Shown here: in pieces, positions 8,544-20,000 of the stretch | Numbering within the stretch: the stretch's first letter is position 1 | Layout of the letters: the number at the start of each line of letters is the position of its first letter | Origin: Bacillota bacterium | Lineage (GTDB): Bacteria > Bacillota > Bacilli > Paenibacillales > NBRC-103111 | Direction: 5' to 3' | NCBI GenBank assembly: GCA_023386955.1 | Contig: JAEWIS010000035.1 | Coordinates: forward strand, 62,001 to 126,000 | Length of the DNA stretch: 64,000 bases | Notes under the pieces: model-generated | What the model was told of the DNA's origin: nothing | The model's database searches: none | Seen by the model: the letters and a program-made list of their open reading frames with translations, nothing else | Position numbers and translations under genes: made by a program

Positions 8544-10190
8544 ATGAAATATATCCGAATGGCAATCTTTTTGTTGCTTCTTCTTTTTGCAGCACCTCCA
8601 TTGGCAGGGGCACAAGGCTCAAGCGATGCAGAAGCGCTAAACCGCTTGGGATTGTTCAGTGGAACGGAGAATGGATACGAGCTTTCGAGGGTGCCTACCC
8701 GGGCAGAATCCCTTGTGATGATGCTTCGTTTGTGGGGGAAGGAAGAAGAACTCCTGAAAGGCACCTACACAAATCCATTTCTCGATACTGGCTGGGAAAG
8801 TCCCTATGTGTCGTATGCCTCTGCACAGGGTGTAGTGAACGGAATCAATGAATATCATTTTGGCGGCGAGCAGCCAACCTCTCTTACCCAATATTGTGCA
8901 ATGGTTTTACGGGTTTTGGGATATTCCGAGTCAAAGGGCGACTTCACCTATGAAACCGCGGCAGCTTTTGCCTCAAGGGTTTTAGGAATAGACCTTACAG
9001 AAGGAGCTGAATTCAACCGGGGCACTCTTGCCAGAATAAGCAGCTATGTGTTAAACACAAGACCCAAAAACCAGCTTGCAACACTAGGCCAAATCCATAG
9101 TGAAGCAGGTGTTTTTACAACGCAGGGCTTAAACGAGGCAAGGTCGCTTTGGGAGCAAGATAAGCAGGTGGAGTCATCGACGATTTTAATCTATGCCGTT
9201 GGTTCTGACCTTGAATCACAGCAGGGCCGGCTAACGGCTGACCTGGAAGAAATACTTCGCGGCCAGCCAAGCAAACATACGAAAATCCTGATTCAAACAG
9301 GTGGAACGCTCAACTATCACAATACATATATGACGAATGGAGCAGCAGAACGTTTTGAGGTTAGCGGTGGCCAGCTTAAAAAGCACGAAGGCCTTATCCA
9401 AACCGCCGCATCAGACCCTGCAACACTGAGGGATTTTCTCGTTTGGGGAAAAGCCGCTGCACCGAGTGAGCGATACATATTGATTTTATGGGACCACGGG
9501 TATGGGACGATGGGCGGATTTGGGGCAGACGAGCTAAACGGACGAAAAACCATGAAGGTTTCGGAGCTTTCCGAGGCAATCGGTGCATCGGAGCTGTATT
9601 TCGACTTAATCGTCTTTGATGCATGTCTGATGGGCACAGTGGAAACGGCCTACGCCCTTAGAAACCATGGCAGCTATCTCATCGCTTCTGAGGATGCAAC
9701 CCCCGCAGCAGGATTGTATTATACGACCTGGATCGGTGCGATGGAGCGAAATCCACGAATTAGCACGGAAAGAGTGGGGCGGTTAATGTTAGATTCCTTT
9801 ACCCTTCATTCGGGGCTTGAAGGTAATAGGGCAACGACAATGTCAATGATGAAGCTTTCGCAGGCTGAATCACTGGTTCAGGCAATCGAAGAGGCAGCAT
9901 TCGATTCTCCACTGACAGAGCTTGCAAACCACTCCGAGCTATTAGGTAAAAACGAGGGGATATTTGACCAATATGATCTGATCGATATCATGGGCGAATC
10001 ATCAGAGATCACTGCTGCAGCCCAAGCGCTGGCATTCGAAGTAAGAAATTCGGCAGGCTATAAAAATCGCAACGGCGTGGCGCTATATGTCCCTAACAGA
10101 AGAATCGAACAGACACCTGAAATGAAAGAAGAGCTAAAAGCCATTGGCCTTGGCTCAAAATATATAGCAACTATTTTCAATAAAGATTAG
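8544..10190 (+). CDS. Secreted clostripain-family (C11) cysteine peptidase with N-terminal SLH-like region
   Basis: Starting at the ATG at 8544 (AAAGG at 8529-8533; the TTG at 8526 has no ribosome site) the protein has a signal peptide of about 24 residues ending AGA. Residues 25-140 resemble two degenerate SLH modules ('VPTRAESLVMMLRL', 'SPYVSYASAQGVVNGI'). From about 190 the chain is a C11 (clostripain) peptidase: catalytic His318 in 'LWDHGYG' and Cys361 in 'FDACLMG'. C11 enzymes cleave after basic residues and mature by self-cleavage. It is the first gene of an operon whose other members are giant surface proteins, so it may process or shed them; that is inference. It lies 27 bases before the next gene. 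Confidence 0.87.
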   Translation: MKYIRMAIFLLLLLFAAPPLAGAQGSSDAEALNRLGLFSGTENGYELSRVPTRAESLVMMLRLWGKEEELLKGTYTNPFLDTGWESPYVSYASAQGVVNGINEYHFGGEQPTSLTQYCAMVLRVLGYSESKGDFTYETAAAFASRVLGIDLTEGAEFNRGTLARISSYVLNTRPKNQLATLGQIHSEAGVFTTQGLNEARSLWEQDKQVESSTILIYAVGSDLESQQGRLTADLEEILRGQPSKHTKILIQTGGTLNYHNTYMTNGAAERFEVSGGQLKKHEGLIQTAASDPATLRDFLVWGKAAAPSERYILILWDHGYGTMGGFGADELNGRKTMKVSELSEAIGASELYFDLIVFDACLMGTVETAYALRNHGSYLIASEDATPAAGLYYTTWIGAMERNPRISTERVGRLMLDSFTLHSGLEGNRATTMSMMKLSQAESLVQAIEEAAFDSPLTELANHSELLGKNEGIFDQYDLIDIMGESSEITAAAQALAFEVRNSAGYKNRNGVALYVPNRRIEQTPEMKEELKAIGLGSKYIATIFNKD

Positions 10191-10217
10191 ATCAGGACTA
10201 TACGAGGAGGTACTTTT

Positions 10218-13200
10218 ATGAAGAAGATTGTAAGCTTGATGCTAGTCCTTTCGCTTCTAATATCAGTAGCGCCTGTTTATGCGAATGTAGCAACAGAGTA
10301 CACGTATGTGTTTGGGGTGAAAACAGGAGGAAACGGCGACGGCGGAACAGGCGATGATATTTACATGGGCGTAAGCACCTATGAATCGGGAACAAACTCT
10401 GATCATGTAGCAAACCTTGGCGGCGCTGCGGCTTGGTCTGAATCACAACGTACATATAAAATGCAAGATATTCCACCCTGGAGAATGAATGAATTGGTTT
10501 TTTGGCTGGTGGGCAGTGACGACTGGTACGGAGAGTCTGTGGTTCTGTGGCTTCCTTATCTGGAGGGGAATACAAATCCAACACAGGCGAAGACCATTCG
10601 ACTAGACACATGGACAAAAGACCGCGGCAGACTTTACCGTGATATTTCGGACGTAACCAAAAGAAAATTCACAGATATGGGTTATGTTGATGCGCTTGGA
10701 GGAGAGTTCTATCTGGATGCCAATTCGTCAGGCTCTGAAAGCGCACAATGGAACAAATATGTCAGGGATCAATATGGTCACTATGACATTATGCAATATG
10801 AGGATGCTCCGGTTTTCAGCTATAGCGTTTCGGACGACGCGGTAGGAAGGGATTGGCTAACCTTCCAGGAGCCAACCAAAACAAAAACGTTTCAGTTGGA
10901 TATTGACCGCAAGAAGCTTTACGATCAAATGGTTGCACAGGACAAAGCAGAAATTTCGCTAACCTACAGGGTAGCGCTGCTTGCCCAGTCTACCAATGCG
11001 GAAAGCCTTGGGGGAACCTTCGCCCATACAACCTCAGGAAACCCCGGGGTAAAAACCTATTTAACAACAAAGGTAGGGCAAGAGGATTACTATTATAAGG
11101 ATATAACGTATACGTTTTATCGCAGCATCTATAACCTTGGCAACCCCGATATCAGCCAGACGGTTACCTATTCGCCCAGCACAGACAATAAATATATAAA
11201 CCGTAAATTTACAGATGTTACGATCACAGCTGAAGCGGTTTCCATACATAAAAAAAGCATGACCCAGGAAGTGAAAACGGAGCTTATCACAAACCTTCAA
11301 GCAACCCCTGTGTTATATCTTGGAAACAGCACAGAAACACCCCTTGCTAACCTTACCATGACCAAGCTGCAAGGCAATGACGGAAAGCCAAACGGCAAGC
11401 TTCAGTTTACGGGGAAAGTGCCGCTGGATGTCAGCGCAGTTGAAAGCGAGGGTGTAAGACTTCAGCTTAACAACGTGTCTACCCATTTAATGAAAAATGG
11501 GCGGGCGCAGGCCTATCAATTGGAATATCCAACGCCAGAATCCGCAACCTCCCAAAGCTTTTATTTTTCAACTCACAAAGTGGACACCAAAACCCCAACC
11601 ATAAGAGTGACCGACGGCAATGGAAATGACCTTGTAGGGTCGAATTCCATTCAAAACCATATCAGAAAGCTGCATGAGTTTTATATGGTTTCAAGCGAAA
11701 CCCTCTATCCGGAGGGAAATGTCGCCCACACCACCTCGAATCAAAACTATTTTAAATATGAGCTGTACAAGAAAACCAATGATTCCTATGAACCGGCAAT
11801 GACAAGAATTAAAAACTTTGACGGTACAGGAAACAGAACAACGGTGACTGCACCTATTAACACGCAAGTGTTAAACGGAGTTAGCATAAAACTCAGTCCC
11901 ATCGATCCGACAGAAGGCGAATTTAAGCTTCGGCTTTATGGATGGGATAAAGCTGACAATCCGCTGGGCGGAGATGCCGGATACGCAGAGATTGAACATA
12001 TCAAAATCGATAGCCTGGCGCCGCGAGTGACCATTCACGAAACGGTACAACCGCAGGATGCGCAGCTTCGCAAAAGAAATGACTATCGTTTCGAAATGAA
12101 TGACCTGCAACAAAGCAATAACGGCTGGTCAAGGACGTATTATACCTTTATAAACGGAGCAGCGGCGCCATCTGATACTCCAATCGATCAAATTGAGCCT
12201 GTATCAGGAGAGATCGCTTCCACTCAAGGAATGTGGGCATTTGTAGACTCAGAGGGTGACAGCGCAACGGCTATGTTATCCATTCCAAAGGGTGAGAACT
12301 TTGACGGAACGCTCTATTATTTCACCGTAGACTCACTTGGCAACGATTCAAGAAACGAACAAGCGTCAAGATACTATAAAAGACCTGTGCAGATTTTCAA
12401 TGGAAATGTTGCCGACACCCTTATTACGGAGGATTTCAGCCTTCCAAAACCACGGTTTGATATCCGTTTCGACACAAGTGATCCAAACCTTGAAACAAGC
12501 TATAGATGGATTGCACATCCCAGCAATACCTGGTCGCCCACCTTTACACAAAACCTATGGGTTTATAATGGACAAGATGTTGGCGCTGCTTCACAACGTA
12601 ATGCTGCGAATGGAAGAATCATCACGATGCACGAAAGATACATCCTTGAATATACGGTTACAGATAAACTATCTGGAAACACGGCCGATTTTTCAAGAGT
12701 ATATTATTTTGACTCCGAGTACCCCGAAATTAGCTATACCGTCGGAAGTCAGCATGATCTTTTTAAATCATCCCATCAGTTCAACGTGAAAGTGACAGAT
12801 GACAGCGGAATTGCAAGTGCATTTTACTATTTATCCAGGCCAGACACAGATATTAGAATCGAGGATATGCCAAACTATCCTTTGACTCTGACATCTAACA
12901 GTGAAAACATAGCAGAGGTTAATCAAACCTTGACCATGACAGGGCTTCCGTCAGGTGCGTACAGTATTGTTGTTGTTGCCCAAGACCCGCATGGCAGAGA
13001 AAGCAAAAAGGTTTCTCCCTATTTTGGCATGAGGTCAGGACCAGCGAAGATTGATGAATTAAAGCATACCCAACCCAAGACGTTAAACGGAATGGGGACA
13101 ACAACGGATGGAACCTATAAGATCTCAGCTGTTTTGAGTGAACCGCATAAATCATGGACGATTGATAGCACGAAGAAATATCAAAACCCGGTCTATTATG

Positions 13201-16200
13201 CAACAACGGACGGTATGCCCACAGATAACGGCGTTTTAGTGCCTACGTTTACAGCGGGCAATAACTTTGGCGGATATTATCTCTTCACACTCGACACACC
13301 TGTGCCGCTTCAAGAGGGTGTCAACACCATCTATCTTCAGTTCGGGCTTATCAATTATCCTGCTGATGAAAAACCTGAGTTTCTGACAGAAGCAAGACCG
13401 GTCACCATTCTTTATGATAGCCAAGCACCAACCTTTGAATTGCCGGACTATAGCACCATTCAGCCAACAAACGCATCCGTGACAGCCAGAATAGCAGCGT
13501 ATGATGCGGGTACAGAAATCAGCAAGCTGACAGTGGAGCCAAAGGATGCAGACATAATCACGGTTTCTCCCTATTCCAACGGCGGATTCACAGTAACGAT
13601 CAGCGAAAACATTACAACAAATCTCATCCTGTCCGATGAGCTTGGAAATCGTGTTTTGGTTCCGGTTTCCGTTTCTAACATTGACAAAGCAGCTCCATCT
13701 GCGAATGCATCAAGTGAAATCGTGACAAAAGGAGCAAGACAGGATGGTACGATTACCGTTGATGTTTCAGACAAGAGTGACACAACCGTTTCATTTGCAC
13801 TGATTAAGGACCCCGAACAAAACCATATTCTAACAGAAGCTGACTATGCGTTGTTTCAATCAAGCCCATCTGTGGACATGCAAAGCAGTCCGGCAGTCGT
13901 GGATGGCGAAGGGAACCAACAGAAAACCTATACCATCAATCTGAAGGGACTTAGCGGCACCTATGCAATTGGGATAAAAGCCGTTGACACATCCGGAAAT
14001 GTGATGGAAAAAGTGTTCTTCGACTCCAAGCTGGACCTGGTGGACGCCCAAGCATCCATTGTAAGGGTTAGCGCAAGCCCTACAACAACCAAAACTACCG
14101 CAACGGCTTCCGTTTATTTTAACGTCCCCGTCACTGTAATGCCTTACGCGCCTGTAGAGGGTGATGTTGTGGGGGATATGGCAAGGTCGAACCTTCTTCA
14201 TACCGGACTGTTAACAACATCCGCTGATTATGGCATGGTCTATGATGTTGTTGTTCAGAACAATAATCCGATCAGTCTCTATGTTCAGGACGAGGTTGGA
14301 AGGGATAAGGTTTTACAATTCACACCGGATGTTGAGTTTGTTACAGGCTTCGACATTACGGGGCATGTAGAGAAAAATGGTCAAAGCATCCAAAACGGAA
14401 GGTTTATATCCTATAACCAAGACGACACGCTTTATTATGTTGTCGTTCCCAATCCAGCGTATTCGGGGCAATATTTCTTTGTTGAAAACGCAGCGTATTC
14501 CGGATTAGAGCTGCATACAGAGCTAAGTGTTCCTGAGCCTTCATTTACAGAGGTAGAAGGAAGAACAGCGTATTCCAAGCTTGTTTTTAACGCGCTAAGG
14601 GATGGCACCGTGACCAAATCCGTTTATTTCGAGGCATACACCACAGAAGGGATGGAAGCGGACCGGATGGAAGGGGAGTATGCTGCCATTACAGTCGTTG
14701 ACGAAACGGCTCCTGTTGTAAAGGTGGACTATTCGAATACGGAGTTAACCAACCACAATGTGTTGGCAAAACTGGCCATATCTGACCCGGAAAGCGGAAT
14801 CCTGTCCTTGGAACGTTCGTATGACGGCATCAGCTTTAGCCCGGTTGACTCTATGGTTTCCCATACCGAAACCTTCGAGAACAATGGGACGGTATATTTC
14901 AAGGTGACCAACAAAGCAGGCATGGTAACCGTTGAACCCGTCACCGTTTCAAACATGGATAAAACGCCAATCGAGCTAGACAAACACTACACGGTTGAAT
15001 ACAGCTATGAAAACTATCTGGGAGATTGGGTTCCCATCAAGGAAGGAAAAGCCTATAGAAGGGTTATGGCCACGCTCAAGTTTACCGGCGGCGGAAAAAC
15101 TCTTTCTATGACAAACAACAACGCGGCACTCTCAAGGATTCTGACTCCAGAGGTGAACACCTTCACCTTTGAGTTCAAGGATCAAGCGGGAAACACAGGC
15201 TCTTATAAGGCTGGCTATAACCAATTTGACAACACAGCCGGTCAAACCTCCTATGTGTTATCGAACACATCCAGGACCAACCAAAACATCTTCGCGACCA
15301 TCACGTTATCGGATGATTCAGGTGAAATCGCATTTGCCGAGGTGAAGAAGGGCGATGTGGTGTACCCGTTCAAGGGTGAGCCCCTTGAAAATGAATATGT
15401 CGTGGAACTTGACAGCTCAGGCATTTATTATGTGACAGCCTATGACAATGCCGGCAACCGTTGGACGACTCCAATCACCGTTTCAAACATTAACAAAACG
15501 GCGCCAACGGCAACCGCAAAAACGTACAGCACGCTTCCAACCACACTTACTGCACAAAGCGTAAATGTGGAGCTGACACAGTTTAGCAAGGATATCAAAA
15601 CCATAACAGTCACCGGTGTAGAGCCAACCGGAAGCCTGACTGCCAACGATATCGTGCATATTCCCGGCACAAAGGCTGTCCGTTTTAGAAAGAATGGCAC
15701 AGTGACCATGTTCTTTGTTGACGACTATGGCAACCAGGGACATGAGGTGATTACCATTTCGAATATTGTATCCACGCCGCCGCGGATCGAAGCACTTGCA
15801 GCATTAGCAGAAGATAAGCTGAGCGTGAATGTCACATTTGACCAAATCCGTGATGCGGACGGTGTTCCGTTGGACATTCTCCGAAAGCTGACAGACCTTA
15901 CCGTGTCTTATCGTGGATATGAACATGCACTTTTAACTGAGGTAAAGGATGAAAATGGCGTTGGGTCCTATAAAAATACGGTGATCAACGTAAACACCAA
16001 CGGGGAGCATGTCTTTCAGGTTCGGGACCCGGCAGGTATCACGCAAAAAATTCTATTGACGGTTGAAGGCATTGAAGTTGGAACACCGGCCGTTAAGGAA
16101 GTTCGTTGGACCTATAAATATCTGGAGCAAAACCAAAGCGGCGAATGGGTGGAAAAGGAGCATCATAACAAGATTATTGTTGGTGAGGACACATCGGGCA

Positions 16201-17039
16201 AGGAAAAAGGATACGTTGTGGGAATCGACAAAAACCCGGCAACGAACCAGAATGTGAATGTCACCGTCATCACGGACAAAGATGCCAAGTTCGTGGGCGG
16301 AAACGACCCTTGGGAACAAGAGAAGTCCATGAACTATCGAGAAAACGGACTTTACAATTTTAACCTTGAAGGAAGAACAGGGGCCTATACCTCGTACGGT
16401 GTGAACATCGGTCTAATCGACAAAACACCTCCTGTGTTAAAGCTTAAAAATGGCGAAGAGCTGATCTTCATCGAAGGAATGACGCCTAACAAGGATGCCT
16501 CCATTGCATATGACAAGGCTAAGCTTCTGGACTTCGAAGCGTGGGACGCGGTTGCCGGTGATAATGTAGATCTGACAAACCGGGTCACCATAAACTACGG
16601 GGCAGGCGGGAGGATGTTTAACCCTGACAGCATCTCAGCCAATGAATTTGTCCGCTCCAACCCGTACTATATCGACTATACAGTAAGAGATGATGCCGGA
16701 AATCAAACCACCATTCGCCGAACTGTTCGCCTTGTGGGTCTTTATGACACCATAGCCCTTGTTAACGGAGTGATGCCGGACAGCTCCAATACGGCAACCG
16801 TTCTTGGAAACAAGGTTGAAATTTCACTGAAGAACTTCTCCGGAATCTCGTATGCACGTTATGAAAAAGGGATTCTAACACAAGGTCAGATGAAAACAAA
16901 AGGAACGGTGCTTCGGGAGAAAAACGGAGTGTATACCATTGAAAATGTCCCGAACGGTTGGTACACCGTATATATCCAAACGGATAAACGCGACTATTTC
17001 AACATTTCTGTATATGTTTCGAATCAAGGAGGGAAATAG
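10218..17039 (+). CDS. Giant secreted multi-domain protein (2273 residues) with Ig-like repeats
   Basis: A signal peptide covers residues 1-22 (ends VYA). Residues 28-130 resemble a PLAT/LH2-like beta-sandwich ('FGVKTGGNGDGGTGDDIYMG' followed by a WYGESVVLW strand); this is a tentative match. The rest is beta-rich, with bacterial Ig-like domains joined by linkers of the form VSN.DKT.P, seen near residues 1151, 1577, 1755, 1848 and 2068, and a related linker near 594. No catalytic motif, SLH, dockerin or LPxTG sorting signal is visible, so how it stays on the cell is unclear. GAGGAGG lies before the ATG, and the stop is only 3 bases from the next start. It probably works as a rigid stalk or adhesin in one complex with its operon partners. 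Confidence 0.85.
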   Translation: MKKIVSLMLVLSLLISVAPVYANVATEYTYVFGVKTGGNGDGGTGDDIYMGVSTYESGTNSDHVANLGGAAAWSESQRTYKMQDIPPWRMNELVFWLVGSDDWYGESVVLWLPYLEGNTNPTQAKTIRLDTWTKDRGRLYRDISDVTKRKFTDMGYVDALGGEFYLDANSSGSESAQWNKYVRDQYGHYDIMQYEDAPVFSYSVSDDAVGRDWLTFQEPTKTKTFQLDIDRKKLYDQMVAQDKAEISLTYRVALLAQSTNAESLGGTFAHTTSGNPGVKTYLTTKVGQEDYYYKDITYTFYRSIYNLGNPDISQTVTYSPSTDNKYINRKFTDVTITAEAVSIHKKSMTQEVKTELITNLQATPVLYLGNSTETPLANLTMTKLQGNDGKPNGKLQFTGKVPLDVSAVESEGVRLQLNNVSTHLMKNGRAQAYQLEYPTPESATSQSFYFSTHKVDTKTPTIRVTDGNGNDLVGSNSIQNHIRKLHEFYMVSSETLYPEGNVAHTTSNQNYFKYELYKKTNDSYEPAMTRIKNFDGTGNRTTVTAPINTQVLNGVSIKLSPIDPTEGEFKLRLYGWDKADNPLGGDAGYAEIEHIKIDSLAPRVTIHETVQPQDAQLRKRNDYRFEMNDLQQSNNGWSRTYYTFINGAAAPSDTPIDQIEPVSGEIASTQGMWAFVDSEGDSATAMLSIPKGENFDGTLYYFTVDSLGNDSRNEQASRYYKRPVQIFNGNVADTLITEDFSLPKPRFDIRFDTSDPNLETSYRWIAHPSNTWSPTFTQNLWVYNGQDVGAASQRNAANGRIITMHERYILEYTVTDKLSGNTADFSRVYYFDSEYPEISYTVGSQHDLFKSSHQFNVKVTDDSGIASAFYYLSRPDTDIRIEDMPNYPLTLTSNSENIAEVNQTLTMTGLPSGAYSIVVVAQDPHGRESKKVSPYFGMRSGPAKIDELKHTQPKTLNGMGTTTDGTYKISAVLSEPHKSWTIDSTKKYQNPVYYATTDGMPTDNGVLVPTFTAGNNFGGYYLFTLDTPVPLQEGVNTIYLQFGLINYPADEKPEFLTEARPVTILYDSQAPTFELPDYSTIQPTNASVTARIAAYDAGTEISKLTVEPKDADIITVSPYSNGGFTVTISENITTNLILSDELGNRVLVPVSVSNIDKAAPSANASSEIVTKGARQDGTITVDVSDKSDTTVSFALIKDPEQNHILTEADYALFQSSPSVDMQSSPAVVDGEGNQQKTYTINLKGLSGTYAIGIKAVDTSGNVMEKVFFDSKLDLVDAQASIVRVSASPTTTKTTATASVYFNVPVTVMPYAPVEGDVVGDMARSNLLHTGLLTTSADYGMVYDVVVQNNNPISLYVQDEVGRDKVLQFTPDVEFVTGFDITGHVEKNGQSIQNGRFISYNQDDTLYYVVVPNPAYSGQYFFVENAAYSGLELHTELSVPEPSFTEVEGRTAYSKLVFNALRDGTVTKSVYFEAYTTEGMEADRMEGEYAAITVVDETAPVVKVDYSNTELTNHNVLAKLAISDPESGILSLERSYDGISFSPVDSMVSHTETFENNGTVYFKVTNKAGMVTVEPVTVSNMDKTPIELDKHYTVEYSYENYLGDWVPIKEGKAYRRVMATLKFTGGGKTLSMTNNNAALSRILTPEVNTFTFEFKDQAGNTGSYKAGYNQFDNTAGQTSYVLSNTSRTNQNIFATITLSDDSGEIAFAEVKKGDVVYPFKGEPLENEYVVELDSSGIYYVTAYDNAGNRWTTPITVSNINKTAPTATAKTYSTLPTTLTAQSVNVELTQFSKDIKTITVTGVEPTGSLTANDIVHIPGTKAVRFRKNGTVTMFFVDDYGNQGHEVITISNIVSTPPRIEALAALAEDKLSVNVTFDQIRDADGVPLDILRKLTDLTVSYRGYEHALLTEVKDENGVGSYKNTVINVNTNGEHVFQVRDPAGITQKILLTVEGIEVGTPAVKEVRWTYKYLEQNQSGEWVEKEHHNKIIVGEDTSGKEKGYVVGIDKNPATNQNVNVTVITDKDAKFVGGNDPWEQEKSMNYRENGLYNFNLEGRTGAYTSYGVNIGLIDKTPPVLKLKNGEELIFIEGMTPNKDASIAYDKAKLLDFEAWDAVAGDNVDLTNRVTINYGAGGRMFNPDSISANEFVRSNPYYIDYTVRDDAGNQTTIRRTVRLVGLYDTIALVNGVMPDSSNTATVLGNKVEISLKNFSGISYARYEKGILTQGQMKTKGTVLREKNGVYTIENVPNGWYTVYIQTDKRDYFNISVYVSNQGGK

Positions 17040-17042
17040 GCA

Positions 17043-20000
17043 ATGACGATTCATAGAACAATGAAACGCAGCATAGCTGCAATTCTATTTCTATCTATGC
17101 TATTCACTTTTGCAGGTTTCCCTGTTCGTGCAAATGCCAGCAGTGCGGATTATTCCATTGCGAACGAGTTTATGAAGTATTCGATCAATTCAAGAACGGG
17201 TGGTTTTTCAATTGAAACCATGGACGGTCATCCGCAAAAGGCCTTCGACAACAATATTCCGCTGCTTTATCGGGAGGATACGGCAAGGAGCAATGGCACA
17301 TCCTTCACAACTGTTCGTATCGACGGAAAGGATTATATTTTCGGTCAGGAATACGGCTGGTTTGGAATCGATACCAAGCTTCATGAACCGGTGGTTTCAG
17401 AGCAGAACAGGCTTTTAACCATTGATTGGGATATCAAGGGTTACACCATTACGCAGAAGGTGTCCATCTCCATTGATCCTAACAACTCGAGGGCTGGAAA
17501 CATTGGTATTTCCTATGATGTGAAGAATAACAATGCCAAAGTCGGAACGGTTGGGATTCGTCTTCTTCTAGATAATGCGCTGGGTTCAGCAATTGATTCC
17601 CCTTATGTGTTGGTTGATCCAACACAACCCACAATCGTTGAAACGGAATATAGCGGTACAAACCTACCGCAGCAAATCAGATATGTGGATTCTCTTTCCG
17701 CTTCGGACAAAATGGCATATGCCCTTTTGTCCGGCTGGAGCGGCAACAAAGACGTAAACGTGGATAAAGTGATTGTGGGTCACTGGGTGAATCTTGCCAA
17801 TACACGGTACGATTATACGCCAAACCCCAGTGTTGACTTTACCAATTATTCAAACAAATATTTGGTTCCCGACACGGCAACCGCTTATTATTGGAACGAA
17901 AAGTCAATTGAGCCGGGTCAAGTCAGAATTTCCGAAATGCTCTATGGGATCGGCAACTTCTCGGAGCAAACACAAAAGGAGCATGTTTCGATTGGTATCC
18001 AAACCGAAAATGTTCTCTTGGCTGCCGACAAAAAAGCATATGAAAACAACGGGACTTTTAAAGCAACGGTAACCATTGACAACAGTGTTTCGGGAGCAAG
18101 AGAGCTCCTGGAACCTATTGTGAGGCTTAGCCTCGATGAGGGGCTGGTTTTTGCAGCAACGAAAACACGGGAATACACGGTGAAGATTTCGGGCGGTCTT
18201 AACATTGGAACGGTGTTTGATATTCCTAATGTGGAGATTATTGCAGAGACTCAGTCCATGATTACATCCAAACGGATGGTCGTTTCCTTAAACGCCACAG
18301 AAATTATTGATTCCAGCACCCATAAGGTAGTGGATTATAGTGCCAATACGAACATTCTGATTCCTGCAGTGGAAGGAAAGCTTCCGGAAGTCTCCATGAA
18401 GCATATTTTCCCCGCGTCCGTTTATTATGAAGGCGACAAGAATATCACCGTTTCTGGCGATATGAAGGTTTTGGCCGGGGCCCTTTCGGGAAGTAACGGC
18501 TGGAGTCTTTATCTTGTTTCATCAGCAAGCGGTGAGGCTGTTTTGATTGACAAAAGAAAAATAAGCTTCATTGAAGAAGGTCAAACCCTTGCATTTTCAA
18601 CGAACCAAACCATGGCAGTTGGCAAATATGACATTGAATTCAGATTTACAAATCAACAGCTGATCGATGCCTTTGGCACAAAGGTGAAAGCAGCCGCTAC
18701 CTTGGATGTTACCAATAACGCAGCGGATAGAAGTGCAAGCTACGGTATTGTTTCGCTGGTCCGGTTTACCAACGCGGCAAACAATAGACAGCTGTATGAC
18801 TATATTAGCTTTGCAAACGAGGATGCAATGAAAAAATTTGTATCCGGCGGCGTTCATAAAGACGGTATTCTTAACAAGGGCATCACATTCGAAGAAGACA
18901 AAACAGAAATTCTGTTGACCCTGCGCGGGAAAATCCGGCTGATGGATACGGGGACAGAGAAATATTACTCGGCCAGCAGAGCCGATGGCGACATTACCAT
19001 CAACAATATCCTCACCTATGACAGCAACCAGGCCCTGAAGATGACAGTGGACAGCAATGGTGCAAAGCTGGAAGGCGATGGCACCATTAAAGTGATTAAC
19101 TCCATTAATATTTGGCATAATAAGTGGCATTTTGAAGCCAAGAATGGAACCAAATTCAGCCTGGACCGGGAGGCTGTTTCCGAGAAGGAGGCTCAGGCTT
19201 TTGAGCTTCAGCTTGGCGATGCCGGTTCTATGCTGCAGAATATTGCGGGTTTTCTGATCAATATTAAATATGGTGTGATGACCCGGGATAAGGATGATTT
19301 TGGAATCAGCTTCGGCGGAAGGATTTCCATGCCTCTAAAAGCTGCTGACCCATCCAAGGGTGAGGAGCATTATGACTATAAAGGATCATTAACGGCAAAC
19401 GTTGAAGATGTGCTGTATGGAAGTGACGGGAACGATATCGGCTTCCGCGGCATTAACACAACGTTGTCCGTTGAGCTGCCGAAGGATATTCTAGGACCGT
19501 TAGTCGGAAACGAAGCCGGTGTGAAGGCCGAAATCACCATTAATACCATTGAAGATATATATAGCATTAATGCCGGTGTTTCCATAACCATGCTGGAAGT
19601 AGAAGGGTCCTTGGCGCTGAAAAAGGTTCCGATTAACGAGGTTCCCAAAATGATGCTCGATAAGCTCACCTTCTTTTTAGCGCCATCCACTATGAAAATT
19701 CCTGTGGTTGCCCCTTATGTATTTATCACCGGTCTTGGCGGAGGGATCTCCAATCTTGCAGATACCGTTGCCGGAGACCCGGCCGGCGAGCTTCCGCCGC
19801 TTACCATCCATCTCCAAACAAGGCTCTTAATTAATGCCATTATTGTAGGCGACTTTAAGCTGGAGGCAAAGCTGTCCGGTCTTGCCATTGAGGGTACTGG
19901 CCGGCTGGCAAAGGACGAAGAGGGAAGGCTTTTGAATATCCGGGCGGGCATGAATGTGCAATGGATATCGCCTTTTCAGCTTAATGCCTTTGGCGACATC

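Noticed and set aside
10216..10617. Minus-strand frame of 133 codons at the start of the 2273-residue protein gene
   Set aside because: Lies opposite the signal peptide and first domain of a well-supported gene; no ribosome site.
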